Positions 10,849 to 23,181 of a stretch of DNA of 64,000 nucleotides are shown piece by piece. Each line of letters begins with the position of its first letter. Positions within the stretch are counted from its first letter, which is position 1. The notes under the pieces are model-generated. The model searched no databases. It saw nothing but the letters and a program-made list of their open reading frames with translations, and was not told the DNA's origin. This stretch comes from Linepithema humile (taxonomy: Eukaryota; Arthropoda; Insecta; Hymenoptera; Formicidae), in contig NC_090130.1 of NCBI RefSeq assembly GCF_040581485.1, positions 15,813,656-15,877,655 on the forward strand, given 5' to 3'. A program made the position numbers and the translations under genes.

Positions 10849-11520
10849 ATCTATTATAGAAGAAATCACGAATTCACGTTAATAAAGCACCCCAAAGGGA
10901 ATAGAAAACTACGTCCATGCCGTTGTTTCTGGGTAGCGCTAAAGAAGAATTAGAATAAAAAATGTATTCAAAAAATTTAAGATGTCGACCTAGCTCGAAG
11001 ACAACATGTCAAAATCAACTAAGGTCATCATCTTCTTTTCGTCTCAAACTTAATTGCTTTAAGATAGTGGGTTCACTAAACGTTGACCTGTTAACTTTCA
11101 AGCCTCATAACTCGTAAAGTACTTAATAAAAATGTACTTTATTATAATGTTTTGAAAAAGTCCTGAAGTCAGCTACATGAATATGAAATAAAAATTGGTT
11201 TTAATTTAAAAAAATTTAGGTGACCTTGATCTGACCTTAAGGACATTTTCTTAAGATTAACCAAGGTCATCATCTTCTTTCCCCCTAGTAACTGAGCAAC
11301 TTTTGTCTGAAATATTTTTGTCTTAAACTTAAGGATTTTTAGATATTTTGAGATATTCTAGTGGATTGATTAAAATAGATCATCCTGTATAATTGTACAT
11401 TTCCATTGATTTTGATAATACAGTAACTTTTGTCTCTTTCGTAGGAAACAATACTCACCGCTAAAAACTACTGCCTTAGTTATCATTTACATGAAAATCA
11501 TCGCTTAAGAAGACAATATG
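10849..11520. other. 3' flank of the Tc1/mariner relic and low-copy debris
   Basis: Non-coding. It contains repeated AAGGTCATCATCTTCTT-like stretches (about 11024 and 11266) and a terminus-like TCCTGTATA near 11387 that could be the old right end of the Tc1/mariner element. No matching left end was found. Confidence 0.35.
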
Positions 11521-11528
11521 CTTTATAG

Positions 11529-12250
11529 CAGTGCTCGGAATTAGTCTGAACATTTCAGCCGATTTCCGTGATATACGCCTCCTTTCCTCTCCTTACCGCG
11601 CGCGCCGCAGCCGCTAGGGCCAGCGCCGCCGAGCGTTAGGAGCGGCACTATCTGATTAGGTTCTATGAGTAGGTTCTTCTCCCTCTTTATTAAAATTTAA
11701 AAAAATTTATTAAAATTTATTAAAAATAAATTTTTTTTTAAATTTATTAAGTGGAAATATTTCAATAGATTTCTACGTCACCCATGAGGTACTAATACTA
11801 ACACGTTTTTCAAAAAGTGGTTTTTATCTACATTATTGCATCAATTGTTCATTCTCATAAAAGGCTAAGAAAATCTAATTAAGAAAATCTCTTTTACATA
11901 TATATTTTTTTTTAAATTAAGAATTTATTTTTATCTTTAGTGGAATAGGTCTACGGGGGAAACCATTTAAAAAAAAACGCGTCAGCATTAGTATCTCATG
12001 GGTGACGTGGAAATCTATTGAAATATTTCCACTTAATAAATTTAAAAATAAAAAATTTATTTTTAATAAATTTTAATACATTTTTTAAAATTTTAATAAA
12101 TAGGGAAAAGAACCCACTCATAATCAGATAGTGTCGCTCCTAACGCTCGGCGGCGCTGGCCTTAGCGGCTGCGGCGCGCGCGGTAAGGAGAGGAAAGGAG
12201 GCGTATACCACGGAAATCGGCTGAAATGTTCAGACTAATTCCGAGCACTG
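11529..12250. mobile_element. hAT-type foldback MITE, family B copy 1
   Basis: A perfect 8-bp duplication CTTTATAG flanks the element at 11521-11528 and 12251-12258. The ends are CAGTGCTCGGAATTAGTCTG and its inverse. A CAGTG-type terminus with an 8-bp duplication is typical of hAT elements. Inverted arms of roughly 330 bp include a GC-rich block (CGCGCGCCGCAGCCGCTAGG) and a central A+T-rich loop. No ORF of note. A second copy of the same family lies at 32590-33331. Confidence 0.9.
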
Positions 12251-12258
12251 CTTTATAG

Positions 12259-13190
12259 AGATCTGAAATGCCGATTACACAGTTCAACACGATTTTGGCT
12301 TACGAACAAAACTAACGGTTTCCGACGTATTTTTGGTCGCTGAAAACGATTCCGCATTGAGAATTTGTTTATCACGTCACATTTCCATGAAAAATGGTGT
12401 AAAATAGTCCAAAAACGTCGATTTTGATCATATTCAACACGTTGTTGCCTCGAAGATAATTTTTTTTAAGATTTCGCTTACGCCACTCTGTTCCGCTATC
12501 TCTCACCTTCAAAATGATATGTTTTTTATTTTTGTACGATCATTTTTCATTGAGTTATAGAGATTTGAAGGTAACCATTTTCATGCGAAGCAATATCAGG
12601 ATGATTCAAAACAATCTGATGTTCTTGCAATGCCATATTCTTGAACGAATTTTGACAAGGAGAGGGCGCGGACTTCGGGTCACCGATTTTGAAAAAGCTT
12701 ATATATGTTATAGTGCTCTACTAGAAGAGTACTTGGAGCAAAGGGATAGGGCGCAACGTTCAGCCGTTTTCGAGAAAAACCGGTGTAAAGTTTATAGAGT
12801 TCCTTATATATCGATCGCGTTGGACCGATTGTCGAGAAAAGCGCGTAGCTCGGGCACTAAGAACAGATTCTAGCCAAAATTAAAAAAATATCCTTTTTTT
12901 AGGAAATAGAGACGCCATTTTGAATCCGCCATTTTGAATCCGCCATTTTGATAATGATATTTTCGACATCAAATTTGGATTCAGCGACATCAAAAACCCC
13001 CGTAAAGTCTTCACAATTCAAATTGTTCAATGGATATCATTCAAATCTTGAATACACCTCCAAATATTCAAAGGGTAGTTTCTACCCTTAAAACTGAATT
13101 ACTGCCGATATAAAAAAAATACGTAATTATTTTTCATCGCCCTAGAAGTGTGCAAAGTTTGATCAAAATCGAAGAGTGACACTTGGGTAG
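12259..13190. other. dispersed-repeat-like sequence without a supported gene
   Basis: An open frame of 119 codons lies at 12514-12873, but it has no motif I recognise and sits among repeated phrases (CCGCCATTTTGAATCCGCC). It may be a gene fragment. I see nothing that supports a function. Confidence 0.35.
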
Positions 13191-13245
13191 ATTTACTTGT
13201 AAGCCCCAAACATCACGCTGTCGACCCAGATTCGATTCCTGCCTA
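13190..13245 (+). repeat. possible tRNA-like SINE fragment
   Basis: GATTCGATTCCTGCC near 13228 resembles a Pol III B box (GGTTCGANTCC). The sequence about 30 bp upstream could be a degraded tRNA-like head. No full cloverleaf is seen. Confidence 0.3.
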
Positions 13246-14065
13246 TTACACTTTTTTTTATTTAATCTAGCAAATATTTATTTATTACATTATTATGTTA
13301 AATATGTATTATAATATTATGTAAAATTAAATTAATTTAATTTACAATTGTGTCTTTTATTAAAAATTTGCTCTTTTAATTTCTTTTTACAATTTACTGA
13401 ATACAATTTTTATTCAATTAACAATCTTATTATTTTACATGTTCCGATATAAAACTAATAAAATATTACTTTTAATATAGTTATTATTAAATAACACAGT
13501 TATTATTTAATACAAGAAACATTTTATTCAGCGTAATCTTTCACTCAACTTTGTTAAGTTCAGTGCTCACTGCTCCGACCATAATATTTGTATATTTAAT
13601 GTCCTCAGGTAACAGTTTTTGGCCTTCCTTTTAGCTACTTTCCTACTGTAACGTATATCCCTACACACACAAAGAAATTCGAAATCCTGTTCGATCCTAT
13701 TCTTTAACGAAGGCAGTGAGCGATCACTTCAACGTGAGCTAGTGACGGCGTCAGTTGAAACCTGAGTTGAGCGTGATTTTTTCTAATTTCTTATTAAATT
13801 AATCATTTTAAAATTTAAATTAAATATATTAAGCTATATTAAAAGTAGTATTTTATTAGTTTTATATCGGAACATATAAAATAATAAGATTGTTAATTGA
13901 ATAAAAATTATATTCAATAAATTATAAAAAAAAAATTAAAAGTGCAAATTTTTAATAAAAAACACAATTGTAAATTAAATTAATTTAATTTTACATAATA
14001 TTACAATACATATTTGACATAATAATACAATGAATAAATATTTGTTAATTTAAAAAAAATTACAA
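13245..14065. repeat. A+T-rich foldback with arms of about 270 bp
   Basis: The left arm (13245-13520, with ATTTATTTATTACATTATTATG and TGTTCCGATATAAAAC) is repeated inverted at 13840-14065. The loop, 13520-13840, contains a GC-richer stretch. Clear TSDs were not identified. It resembles a non-autonomous foldback DNA element. Confidence 0.6.
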
Positions 14066-14279
14066 AGTTTTCGTAACTGTGCCAATGATAATTAGCCCCC
14101 CCTCCCTATATCGCAATTACGTCACGTAAACTATAATTTATGAATTTATCGTGCTTAATCGTTTGTACGTCGTTTGTACATTATTAATAATCGGTTAAAT
14201 TTATAATTCCAACATTTTGTTTTTGTTTAAAACGCAAAATAAATAATTTTTATTTGAATATGGCGGGTACGGAGCACGG

Positions 14280-14470
14280 AGCGGGTGTGCATGCGTATGC
14301 GCGCCTGTGCGTGCATATGCGCGTGTGTGCGTGCGTGTGCGCGCTGCATGTGTCGTGTAGGTGTGTATGTGAGTGGGTGGTGGGTGGTACGTGTGTGTGT
14401 ATACACAACCACACAGCATATACCCACACACACATACGCACACACTCATTCACACACACAGCATATACAT
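14280..14470. repeat. GT/GC-rich then CA-rich microsatellite block
   Basis: A run of GTGTGC-type dinucleotides (14283-14400) is followed directly by a CA-rich run (14401-14462), so the two halves are partly complementary. All frames through it are open only because of the simple repeat. Confidence 0.8.
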
Positions 14471-15000
14471 TAGTCCGGCATTATATCACGGCTATGTCAT
14501 CACAGCATAGCAAAAGTTAAAGACTTTTAAAATATCTCTAAACGAAAAACTATTAATTTTTAAGCTTTGTTCCCAGTGAGACCTTCGATTAGGATCAATA
14601 AAACATACTGCAATTTCGGCAAATTTAACCAATGGCCACTTTCATAATGTTTGTTCCAAAATATGTAATTTGTCCAAAAATAAATCTGATTCCGAAGACA
14701 AATAATAGATTTTGCTTATTAAAAATAAAAATTTTATGAGTTGCAAACGTAATAAGATTCGAATTTTCTTATTGCCTTCCTCATTCCTTTCTTTTTCACT
14801 TGTATTATAAAATTGTAATTTGCATAACACAACTTAAAACTAGATAAATTTTAATCACATAAGCATTTGAAGCATATTAAATAAATAAGTCATATAATTT
14901 TTGAATATAATAAATTTTAGAATAAAAACATTAATTTTTTAGGTAAAATAGTAAAAGATACACATACACAATAATATGCTGCAATGCAGATAAAAAAAAA
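14471..15000. other. no recognisable gene
   Basis: A+T-rich sequence with no motif or repeat boundary that I can support. Confidence 0.4.
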
Positions 15001-15004
15001 TTTG

Positions 15005-15073
15005 TAAAAGTAAGATTCAAACCAGCAATACGCAGTATTGTAGTCAGACGCCTTACTCACTACACCACACCGC
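15005..15073 (-). repeat. tRNA-derived SINE-like head
   Basis: Read on the minus strand, the sequence has an A-box-like GTGTAGTGAGTAAGGCG followed about 35 bp later by a B-box-like GGTTTGAATC. This is the spacing of a Pol III internal promoter. It lacks a convincing cloverleaf, so a SINE head or tRNA relic is more likely than a functional tRNA. Confidence 0.5.
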
Positions 15074-15307
15074 TTGTTGTCAATTAGTTCTTATCGCTCG
15101 GTACATTACTAACACGTAAATCTTCAAACGCGTTTTTCTCGCGAATGCTTGAGAAGCGCGTCCTATAATTTTAGCACGAATTAGTGGAAGGGCTGAACTA
15201 TTATATATATAAAAGCCAACCAAATTGGAGGGGGCCATGTCTGGTGTTTCCTTTGTAAGTATAACGAGATATGGACAATTATATCAAAAGAAATAGAACA
15301 AATACAA

Positions 15308-15598
15308 TTGCATGCTTTATACACCCTGGTTATAAATAATCGCTTTCATATCAAAAGCACCTTGCTTGATAAGACAATCGAATTAAAATCGGAAATAAAT
15401 AAAGATCTCTCAAAAACTAGTTATTTGGATGCTAGTATTGCCAATTTATCAAGTACAATTTTGCTTTCATCAGATAAAGAACCGGGACATAGTAAAATAG
15501 ATGTAGTATTTAATAGAAATAAATTCGACAATTTTGTAGAGACGAAACAGTATGCAAAGACGGGAAAGAAAAGAAGTTACCTTGTAGATAATACTAAG
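15308..15598 (+). pseudogene. unidentified coding relic, upstream of a gypsy insertion
   Basis: An open frame of 100 codons runs into the left LTR at 15599. I do not recognise the protein. The opposite flank of the LTR element (from 20064) also carries coding-like sequence, with Cys motifs (CAACKLQCGY, CGKYNCGS) resembling the N-terminal part of MULE-like insect transposon proteins. The two may therefore be halves of one gene split by the gypsy insertion. This link is an inference from position only. Confidence 0.35.
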
Positions 15599-15775
15599 TG
15601 TAATATATGAGATTAAGAAGAGCGCATGAGGGTATAAATGTGTGTGTAAAAGAGGGCGTCAGTGTGAGTGAGAGAGAGAACGGAAGAGACAAGGAGGTGA
15701 GCAGCAACAAACATTGTAGAGAAGTGAGAGATGTAAATAAAGACTTGTAATACAACAAAATGTGTAAACATTACA
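15599..15775 (+). repeat. left LTR of the gypsy element
   Basis: 177 bp from TGTAAT to TTACA, matched by 174 bp at 19890-20063. The copies differ at many positions and by small indels, consistent with an old insertion. Confidence 0.85.
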
Positions 15776-15917
15776 TGGCGCAGTCGTATTAGTAATCTTT
15801 ACTCGTATTAGTAAACCGTAGTATAACACGGATTGGACTGGTAACCTAAAATACTAAAGACAAATAGAAAACTATACGTATAACCTATAATGTACCACGT
15901 GCAGCAAAGGCGATGCG

Positions 15918-16636
15918 ATGGAAGGTTTCAAACCTCCGAAAGGCCTTCTTATAGAAAGAAATATTAGTGAGAACTGGCAAAAATACAAACAGAATTTCGA
16001 GATTTATATGAAGGCAATGGGGAAAAACAGTGCATCTGATGATGTGTAAGTGGCAATATTTCTTAACCTAATTGGTGAAGAAGCCGTTGAGTTATATAAT
16101 ATATTTAATCTCAGCTTAGAGGATCAGAAGAAATTGGATAAGGTTATGAAGGCATTTGAGGATTACTGCATGCCAAAAAAATGTGGTATTTGAGAGGTAC
16201 ATGGTTCCACAAACGAGTGCAGAAGGAAGGTGAAACATTTGAACAATTCTTGACAGATGTGAAGAAACTAGCGAAAACGTGTGAATTCAGCTACATGGTG
16301 GATGAAATGGTTCGAGATCGAGTCGTATTAGGAATCAATGATGCATTGGTGCAAGAGCGACTGTTAAAAATGGAAGGCTTAACTTTGCAGAAAGCATCAG
16401 ATCAATGTAGAGCGGCGGAAGCAGCGAAAGCTCAGGCCAAGGATCTTCAGGAAATGCAAGGAGCTATACAAGTGGCAACGATCGCTAAAAAAAAAGGGAA
16501 AAAGAAAACTGGGCGACCAAATATAGGAGGAAAAGATGAAATCTTGCAGTCAACTGAAACATCAGAAACGTTTAATTGTAAGCGCTGTGCACGAAAACAT
16601 GGCCCACGACAGTGTCCAGCATGTAGGAAGATGTAA
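15918..16636 (+). pseudogene. gypsy gag with zinc knuckle
   Basis: The start MEGFKPPKG is conserved with MELYCKPPKG in the gypsy relic at 23182. An in-frame TAA follows DDV near 16047, and a frame change near 16180 leads into the open segment at 16181-16636. That segment has the nucleocapsid-like Cys cluster CKRCARKHGPRQCPAC, then more Cys/His beyond the stop. Gag would package element RNA. Several lesions make this copy inactive. Confidence 0.75.
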
Positions 16637-16639
16637 GGT

Positions 16640-19340
16640 GTCATAAGTGTGGTAAACTCAACCATTTTGCAAACTGCTGTCGAGTCCGACAGGTTGAAAA
16701 TATTCAGACTGAGGGAACAAGTGATTCGGAGGAAGGCCTTCTTTATACAGACTTCATTACTATTGATGTTCACAGCATCAAAGCCTAGTATAAAACTATT
16801 CAAATTGAAAATACTAAGACTCTCTTCAAAATAGACAATGGGTCTGATACTAATACAATTCCATACAGACTATTTAAGAAGCTGGATCAACAATTCAAGA
16901 TTTGACCAACGAATGTCATGTTGCGAGCATATGGGGGGTTTGAGATAAAAGTCATTGGCATGGTGAATCTGCGATGCTAAGCTCGAGAAACGGAGTTGTA
17001 TAAAGACTTTGTCATTGCCAACGTGGAAGACAAACCGATTATTGGAAGAGAAGCATCAGTGAAACTGAGACTAATAAAAAGAATAGACGAATTAGAAGCT
17101 GCTAGTGGGAAAAGTAGATTCATAGAGAGTAATAAAGATTTGTTTGAAGAGTTAGGCAAATTTTTTAGTAAGTACACAATAAAGATTGAAAAGCATTGTA
17201 TAACAGTTGCAAATCCACCAAGGAGAGTTCGAAAGGCTATAAAAGATAGGTTAGGTAAAGCATTAAAGAAATTAGAGGAAAAAAGAATAATATCAAAAGT
17301 AGAAAAACCTAATGGGTTAGTAATGTTATAATTGTTGAAAAGAAGGATAAATTACTTAGAATTTCTCTGGATCCAAAAAGTTTAAATGAATCAATTGAGT
17401 ATTATTCAAAGGCTATTCCAACGTTAGAAGAAATATCTGAAAATTTGAGTGGGAAAAGCGTATTTTCGGTACTGGATCTTAAAGACGGATTTTGTCATGT
17501 TGAACTTGACGAGAAGTCAAGCGAGCTGTGTACCTTTAGTACGCTTCTAGGTTGTTGAAAATTTAATAGATTACCGTTTGGGTTAAATATGGCACCTGAA
17601 TACTTACAATTCATAAACCAACAAAATTTCGATAATATTGAAGGGGTACAGATATATTTTGATGATTTGATGATTGCTGCAAAATTTCTGGAAAAGTATG
17701 ATCAAATAATGGATAAAGTTACAACACAGGCACGAAGACGAGTATAAAGTTTAATAAGAATAAAATCCAGTACCGACAAAGTAAGGTGAAATATCTGGGT
17801 CAAATATTTACAAGCGTAGGGATGAACATAGACCCTGAAAGAGTACGTGCAATAATTAACTTAAAAGAACTACGGAATAAAAAAGAGCTACAAAGTATAC
17901 TTGGAATTAATTATTTGAGGAAATATATTTCAAATTCAGCTGAAATATCGACTCCACTGAAGGAACTTTTAAAATCAAATGTTGAGTTCCAGTGGCTAGA
18001 AAAACACAGAAATACATTAAACGCAATTTAAAAAATGCTAACAGAAGCATCTACGGTGATGAATTTTGACGCAAATAAGGAAATTATAATACAATAGGAT
18101 GCGTCTAAATCAGGTTTAGAATGCTATCTAATGGAAGAGGGAAAACCTGTGGCATACGGCTCGCGTAGTTTGAATGATGCAGAACAAAATTATGCTATGA
18201 TAGAGAAAGAAATGCTGGGCATAGTATATGCCACACATAAGTTTCATCAATTTATCTATGGAAGGAAGATTAATGTAGTTACAGATCACAAGCCGCTTGT
18301 TAATATAATTAACACAAAGAAAATTGCAAATATTGTATCATTCAAGCTACAGCGAATGAAACTTAAACTCTTAAAATATAAGCGTCAAATATGTACAAGG
18401 AAAACAAATGCATATAGCTGATCTTTTATCTCAAAATTCTAGATCTAATATTCATCACAATACTGAATGGGTAGCTGAGGTTGTTCATTCCATTGATATC
18501 GCGCACAGTATGACTGATGAAAAGAAAAAATAATTCAAAAACGCGACGCAGAATGATCCTAAGCTAATAAAATTAATCGAATACTATCAAAATGGATGGC
18601 CAACAAATAAAAAAAAGGTAGACGCAAATGTACAATTTTATGCAAAGTACAAAAATGACATAACTGTAGAGGAAAGTCTAGTCTTTTATAACTATAGATT
18701 GATAGTTCAAGGATCTCAGGCAATATGTATTAAGTCTTCTTCATGAGGCTCATCTTGGTGTGGAGAAAACAAAAAATCGCGCAAGACAATCAATATATTG
18801 GCCAGAACTTATGATCGACATTGAAAAAATGGTTGTGAAATATAAAGTCTGCGAGCGTTATAAATGTAAAAATGCTAAAGAACGACTAATTCCGCATCAT
18901 GTACCTAATATTCGATTTAATAAGGTTGTCATATTTGTGAGACTAAAGGTAAGAGTTATCTAATAATACAAGATTATTTCTCAAAGTGGCTAGAAATATT
19001 ACCATTTAAAAATAAAACTTTATCAGAAGTTATTCGGAAAATGAAATCAGTGTTTGCAACGCATGGAATTCCTAGAATAGTTATCAGTGATAATATACCA
19101 TTCAACTCATTAGAACATCAATAGTTTGCCAAAAAGTGGCAGTTTTAAACCAGCTCGTCTCACTACCCTGGGAGTAACGAACAGGTTGAACGAGCGGTAC
19201 AAATAGCTAAAAGATTAATTAAGAAATATCGAGACATTTACATAATTCTTAATTAAAATAATAATCGAGACTTAAATATAGCATTACTTAAGTTCAGGAA
19301 CTGCCCAATAACAGGATTCAAAGAATCTCCATCGCAAATA
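16640..19340 (+). pseudogene. gypsy pol remnants: protease, RT, RNase H, integrase
   Basis: Recognisable blocks appear in the expected order but in shifting frames. IDNGSDTNTIPY near 16830 is protease-like. FSVLDLKDGFCHVELD near 17465 and a YFDDLM box near 17655 are RT. LECYLMEEGKPVAYGSR to VVTDHKPLV (18115-18300) is RNase H. HLGVEKTKNRARQSIYWP with CERYKC (18750-18880) is the integrase zinc-binding part, and HGIPRIVISDNIPFNS near 19060 is in the integrase core. Many stops and shifts separate them, so no functional polyprotein remains. Confidence 0.8.
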
Positions 19341-19889
19341 TGGTACTCATGAGTAGAATCATGAGAACAAGATTAACCATTCACACTGAACTCTTACAAC
19401 TAGTCATTCATACAACTGCTCATAAAAATCTTAAAAAACAATAAGCTAAATATAAATACTATCATGGTCGCAATGTTAAAGTAAGGAAACATAACTTTAA
19501 TGAAAGAGATGTTTATAAACAGGGTCTCTGGAAGCTTACGAAAATTCTTAGTCAGCATCCAAACCCTCGCTCGTTTATTATACAGAGTCAAAACGGTGAG
19601 ATACTCAGACGGAATACAATGCATTTAAGAAAGTCACTCTTTAAGTATAAAAATATCCTCGGAAACGGACTCAGATACACATTGTGATCCGCCAGGCAAT
19701 AACACTGTTGAGCCACAATCTGATGATTCTGCTGGAGGCAGCCTAACAGATTCCTTAAAGCAGAATGATTAAGAAACTAACAATCCCAGTAAAACTGTTC
19801 AAGTGACACGCAGAGGTAGGATTGTCAAGCGACCAGCCAGATATCTAGAGTAAATAATAGATTAATAAGTTTAAAAAAAAAAGGAAAGA

Positions 19890-20063
19890 TGTAATATATG
19901 AGATTAAGAAGGGTGTATGAAGGTATGAATGTGCGTGTAAGAGAGGGCGCCAGTGTGAGTGAGAGGGAGAACGGAAGAGACAAGGAGGTGCGCAGCAACC
20001 AGCATTGTAGAGAAGTGAGAGATGTAAATAAAGACTTATAGTACAAGGTGTGTAAACATTACA
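19890..20063 (+). repeat. right LTR of the gypsy element
   Basis: Begins TGTAATATATGAG after a purine run and ends CATTACA. It pairs with 15599-15775. Confidence 0.85.
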
Positions 20064-20505
20064 CCAAGTATTATAGACAGGAAAGTAACATGATGCAATT
20101 ATAACAAAATTATGCGCAGCATGTAAATTGCAATGTGGATATTAATTTAAAAAAAATAAAATTTTTAATAATATTTTAACAATATGCGGAAAGTATAATT
20201 GCGGTAGCACTATAAATGGAACTGCAAAAAATATTACAGATAGTGAATCTATTATAATTAAATGCACGATAACAAAAGGATCAGGAAATTGCAATAATAG
20301 ATATTTACAAAACCCAATACATTTTGAAGTAGGTAAACAATTACACAAAAAAAATGAAACCGCTATGATTTATAGAATTAAAACAGATGCAGAAATGATG
20401 TCATCGGGCGATCCTGAACTTTCTTATTTATATAAACTAAAAGCTCTCCGTAATGCGAGAAGTCTCAGTTGCGCACAGAATAAATCGGACACAGCAGGTT
20501 GAATG
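20064..20505 (+). pseudogene. Cys-rich N-terminal relic of a MULE-like transposon protein (tentative)
   Basis: The frame includes CGKYNCGSTINGTA, then NNRYLQNPIHFEVGKQL and SSGDPELSYLYKLKALRNAR. I recall this pattern from uncharacterised ant proteins that carry a MULE-type transposase domain further on. Stops occur before it. The gypsy element is inserted directly upstream. The assignment rests on remembered family features and is tentative. Confidence 0.4.
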
Positions 20506-20649
20506 AATCAAACAGGTGCAATCGGACACAATATCAAGCAGACACAATATTAAATGGACTCATAGTAGTTGCAATCGGACACAGTGTCAATAGGAAACGG
20601 TGGTTGCATCGAACACATCTCGTGCCCACGCGTAAAAATAACAAAAATA

Positions 20650-21060
20650 GTGCTTTGGATACAAAACTACACTGCTGGTCAAATATATTTGCTCACCCAA
20701 GAAAGAAAACAGAATCTACAAAAAGTTCAATATCTCCACTAAAAATAATCGTAGAGAAAAAAACACAAATTGATTTTAAAGTTAATGTAATTACCTTTCA
20801 AATGATGCATAGCACGTACTTCAACGCAATTGTTCTTTTTGTTTGGCAACAATTAAAGGAGTCATAATTTTTCTATTTTTTTTGCCCATTTTTAAATGGC
20901 CGCCATTTTTTTAAAAACAGTTGTACAAAAAAAATAAAAGTGTATTTTACAAGTGACAATAAAACCTTTAATATGCTTTTTTGAATTTTTTTGTACGATT
21001 ATTTTTAACAAAGTTACAATTGTAAGATTCTTAAGAATTATCCGAAAATTGCCGTCGATA
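20650..21060 (+). repeat. dispersed repeat, inverted copy at 34.97-35.33 kb
   Basis: The segment from TACACTGCTGGTCAAATATA through the 20720-20870 part to the poly-A/T stretches near 20960 recurs as the reverse complement at about 34970-35330, which ends GACCGGCAGTGTA. The TA plus CACTGCYGGTCA terminus is typical of Tc1-type MITEs. Only one terminus is recognisable in each copy. Confidence 0.65.
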
Positions 21061-21940
21061 ATGCAGGATAAAACATTATCATGTATTTAGTAAAATTTCG
21101 GATATATGATTATGACAATAATAAAGGAGGTCACTACTCGGCAAATATAAAAGTCGGTGCAAACGCTAAAACGACGCATAAGTACTCAAGAAGCTCCGAA
21201 AATAAAAAGGAAAAGAGAAGACAGTGTAAAAGACGACTTGGCGATAAAATACTTTATTAGAAAAAAGACTCAGAACATTGTTCGACTTTTGGTGAGAACA
21301 TTAGCTTTTGTGCGAAGTTCGCGAAATTAATCGATAATTCCTTTCGGCTATCGACTCATTATTTTATTGTTATTATTTCCTGTTCTTTCAATAATGTTAA
21401 TTTTGAACTTTTATTAAACATTAAATTTTATTCATCCTGATACCGGTGTAGCTTTATTTGAGAACCTTACACAATGTTTTTTGTGTAAAAAAGCCATTTT
21501 GAAACAATTGCAATTATTTAAAAAACAATATTACAAAAAAACTTTATTAGAAAAAAATGTGTATTTTGGCGTGTATAGATAATGTATAAATTTTTTTCAA
21601 TTTAAAAAAAAATTTTTTTTCAAATTTTATGTGTTAAAGTTTTTAAATTATGCAAAGACTTTGTAAAATAAAAATCGAAAAATTCTACTATAAGCTGAAC
21701 AGAGCTTTAGTTCGTAGAAAATACAAAATATTTTAGGTTCTATAAACGAAGGACACGATTATTTGGTATGTTGGATATGTTAATTTGCTGATATTTACGT
21801 ACTTTTGCGACCCTGATCTCCATACTATTATGCTTTACAGTAAACTTTTCAGTTTATTGATCATTTCTTTACATTTTTAGAACCTTGTTATCATTTATAA
21901 AAGATATAGTGTGCAGATTTTTGTACTTTTGTTCTTTGAA
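21061..21940. other. no recognisable gene
   Basis: A+T-rich non-coding sequence with homopolymer runs. No boundary or coding motif supported. Confidence 0.4.
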
Positions 21941-21946
21941 TAAATA

Positions 21947-22200
21947 TGGCTAGATCAAAAAATTTATCTTTTGAAAAACTGCTCTTATCGTAGCCCATCA
22001 CAAAAAGAGCAATTGTCAGATTGCACAAAAATTACGAATACCTAGACGTACTGTGGACTATAACGTTAATAAATTTTTGAACTCTGATCAAATTGTTATT
22101 ACCCAAAAAAAAATTTCTATTTATAAGCGAGAAATTCCTCTAAACATTTCCTCTAAGTAAAAAATCTTACATGAAGCATATTCCTCTTTAACACGTATTC
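21947..22200 (+). pseudogene. Tc1-like transposase relic, N-terminal part
   Basis: After ATG at 21947 the translation shows MARSKNLSFEK; the other frame then gives IVAHHKKSNCQIAQKLRIPRR, then TVDYNVNKFLNSDQIV. This is the helix-turn-helix region of Tc1-type transposases. A frame change and stops are present. The rest of the same kind of protein resumes at 23960 beyond a gypsy relic. Confidence 0.65.
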
Positions 22201-22649
22201 CTCTATAAAAAAGTGGACGCATGAGCTATGATCAAGAATAAAGTCTTCTGTAGGAAATTCCACTATAGTAACTTGAATAGCCTCTTGAAATAAGAGGATA
22301 TGCAAGATACTAGCGGCACGCGCATTTGTTAAAAGAATGTATATGCTAGGAGAGCGCAGACGGTCGGAGACGACAATAAGATAAGTGTGTTATAAGTCAA
22401 TGTATAAAAATGTTTCATTAATAATATATGTTTAAGTCTACTGGTGTATCTCATTATTACAACTAACATAAATATAACATGGTGCAGTCGTAAAGTGATA
22501 CAAAAAATATTAAAAGTTTCATGACAACGGACCATAAAAGAAGTGTGCAACCTCATTGATAATTTAGAGGTTAACCATGTGTAAGAATCTCTTATGATAA
22601 TGTAGATAACGGCGGATCAATTAGTGTCTATTTTATGTATGAAGGCGCT

Positions 22650-23132
22650 AGCCTATGTTGTATATGCGCAAAGCGCTCCGGCGTCGCCGGGAGGAAACAG
22701 ATTTTCAGAATGTTCGAGAAAGAACGAGAACGTTCTTTCGAAAAGGATATATAAGAGGGCCCGAACAGGCAACGAGGCTTTTTGGCTCTGAACAGTTAAG
22801 AGATAAAGTCAGTATATTTTTAAGTGTGTGTATCCAACGACGAGAGGGACTTCGTCAAAGGGACATCATTTTCATATCGCAAAGAGGGACTTTTGCAGAA
22901 TTTTCATTAACAAGCAAAGAGGGACTTTTGCAAGTTAAAATTATTAGCCAAGAGGGACTTTGGCTTAATTTCAAATTGGTTACGTGTCGCCGGAAAGCAC
23001 GGTTAAGATAAGTGAATTATTTGGACAATCATTTCGTTATATCACATTTTTATTTAATCTATTATTCGTTGTTAATAAATTACTGTTACGTTAATAAGTT
23101 CTATCTCTATCCTGACATAAACGGACCTTACA
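22650..23132 (+). repeat. LTR-like insert with TATA box and tandem motif
   Basis: The segment starts TGTTGTATATGCGC and ends GGACCTTACA. A TATATAA box lies at 22748-22754. An AGAGGGACTTTNGC motif is repeated four or five times at 22840-22975. It looks like a solo LTR placed in the gypsy leader. I could not find matching target duplications, so the exact ends are uncertain. The open frame across it is probably fortuitous. Confidence 0.5.
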
Positions 23133-23181
23133 CATGCAAAACAGCAACGCTGTTCATAAAATCAGCGATGCTGATTATAAA

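Larger units (their letters stand above)
15599..20063 (+). mobile_element. complete but decayed Ty3/gypsy retrotransposon
   Basis: Two similar LTRs (15599-15775 and 19890-20063) bound an interior of 4.1 kb. Both start TGTAATATATGAG and end AAACATTACA. A primer-binding-site-like TGGCGCAGTCG follows the left LTR at 15776. A purine run at 19873-19889 precedes the right LTR. The imperfect duplication CTAAG/CCAAG flanks the element, so the insertion is old. The order gag, protease, RT, RNase H, integrase is that of Ty3/gypsy, and the short LTRs suggest a Mag-like group, which remains an inference. Confidence 0.85.

Noticed and set aside
12514..12873. 119-codon open frame
   Set aside because: No recognisable motif and repetitive surroundings. 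Recorded only as part of an unassigned region.
14201..14520. Five overlapping open frames on both strands
   Set aside because: They lie in GT/CA simple sequence, where stops are absent for compositional reasons. The predicted peptides are low complexity.
15005..15073. Functional tRNA gene on the minus strand
   Set aside because: A- and B-box-like sequences are present, but I could not draw acceptor and anticodon stems. A SINE head fits better.
22655..23011. 118-codon open frame as a gene
   Set aside because: It lies across an LTR-like segment with a TATA box and tandem AGAGGGACTT repeats and has no domain.
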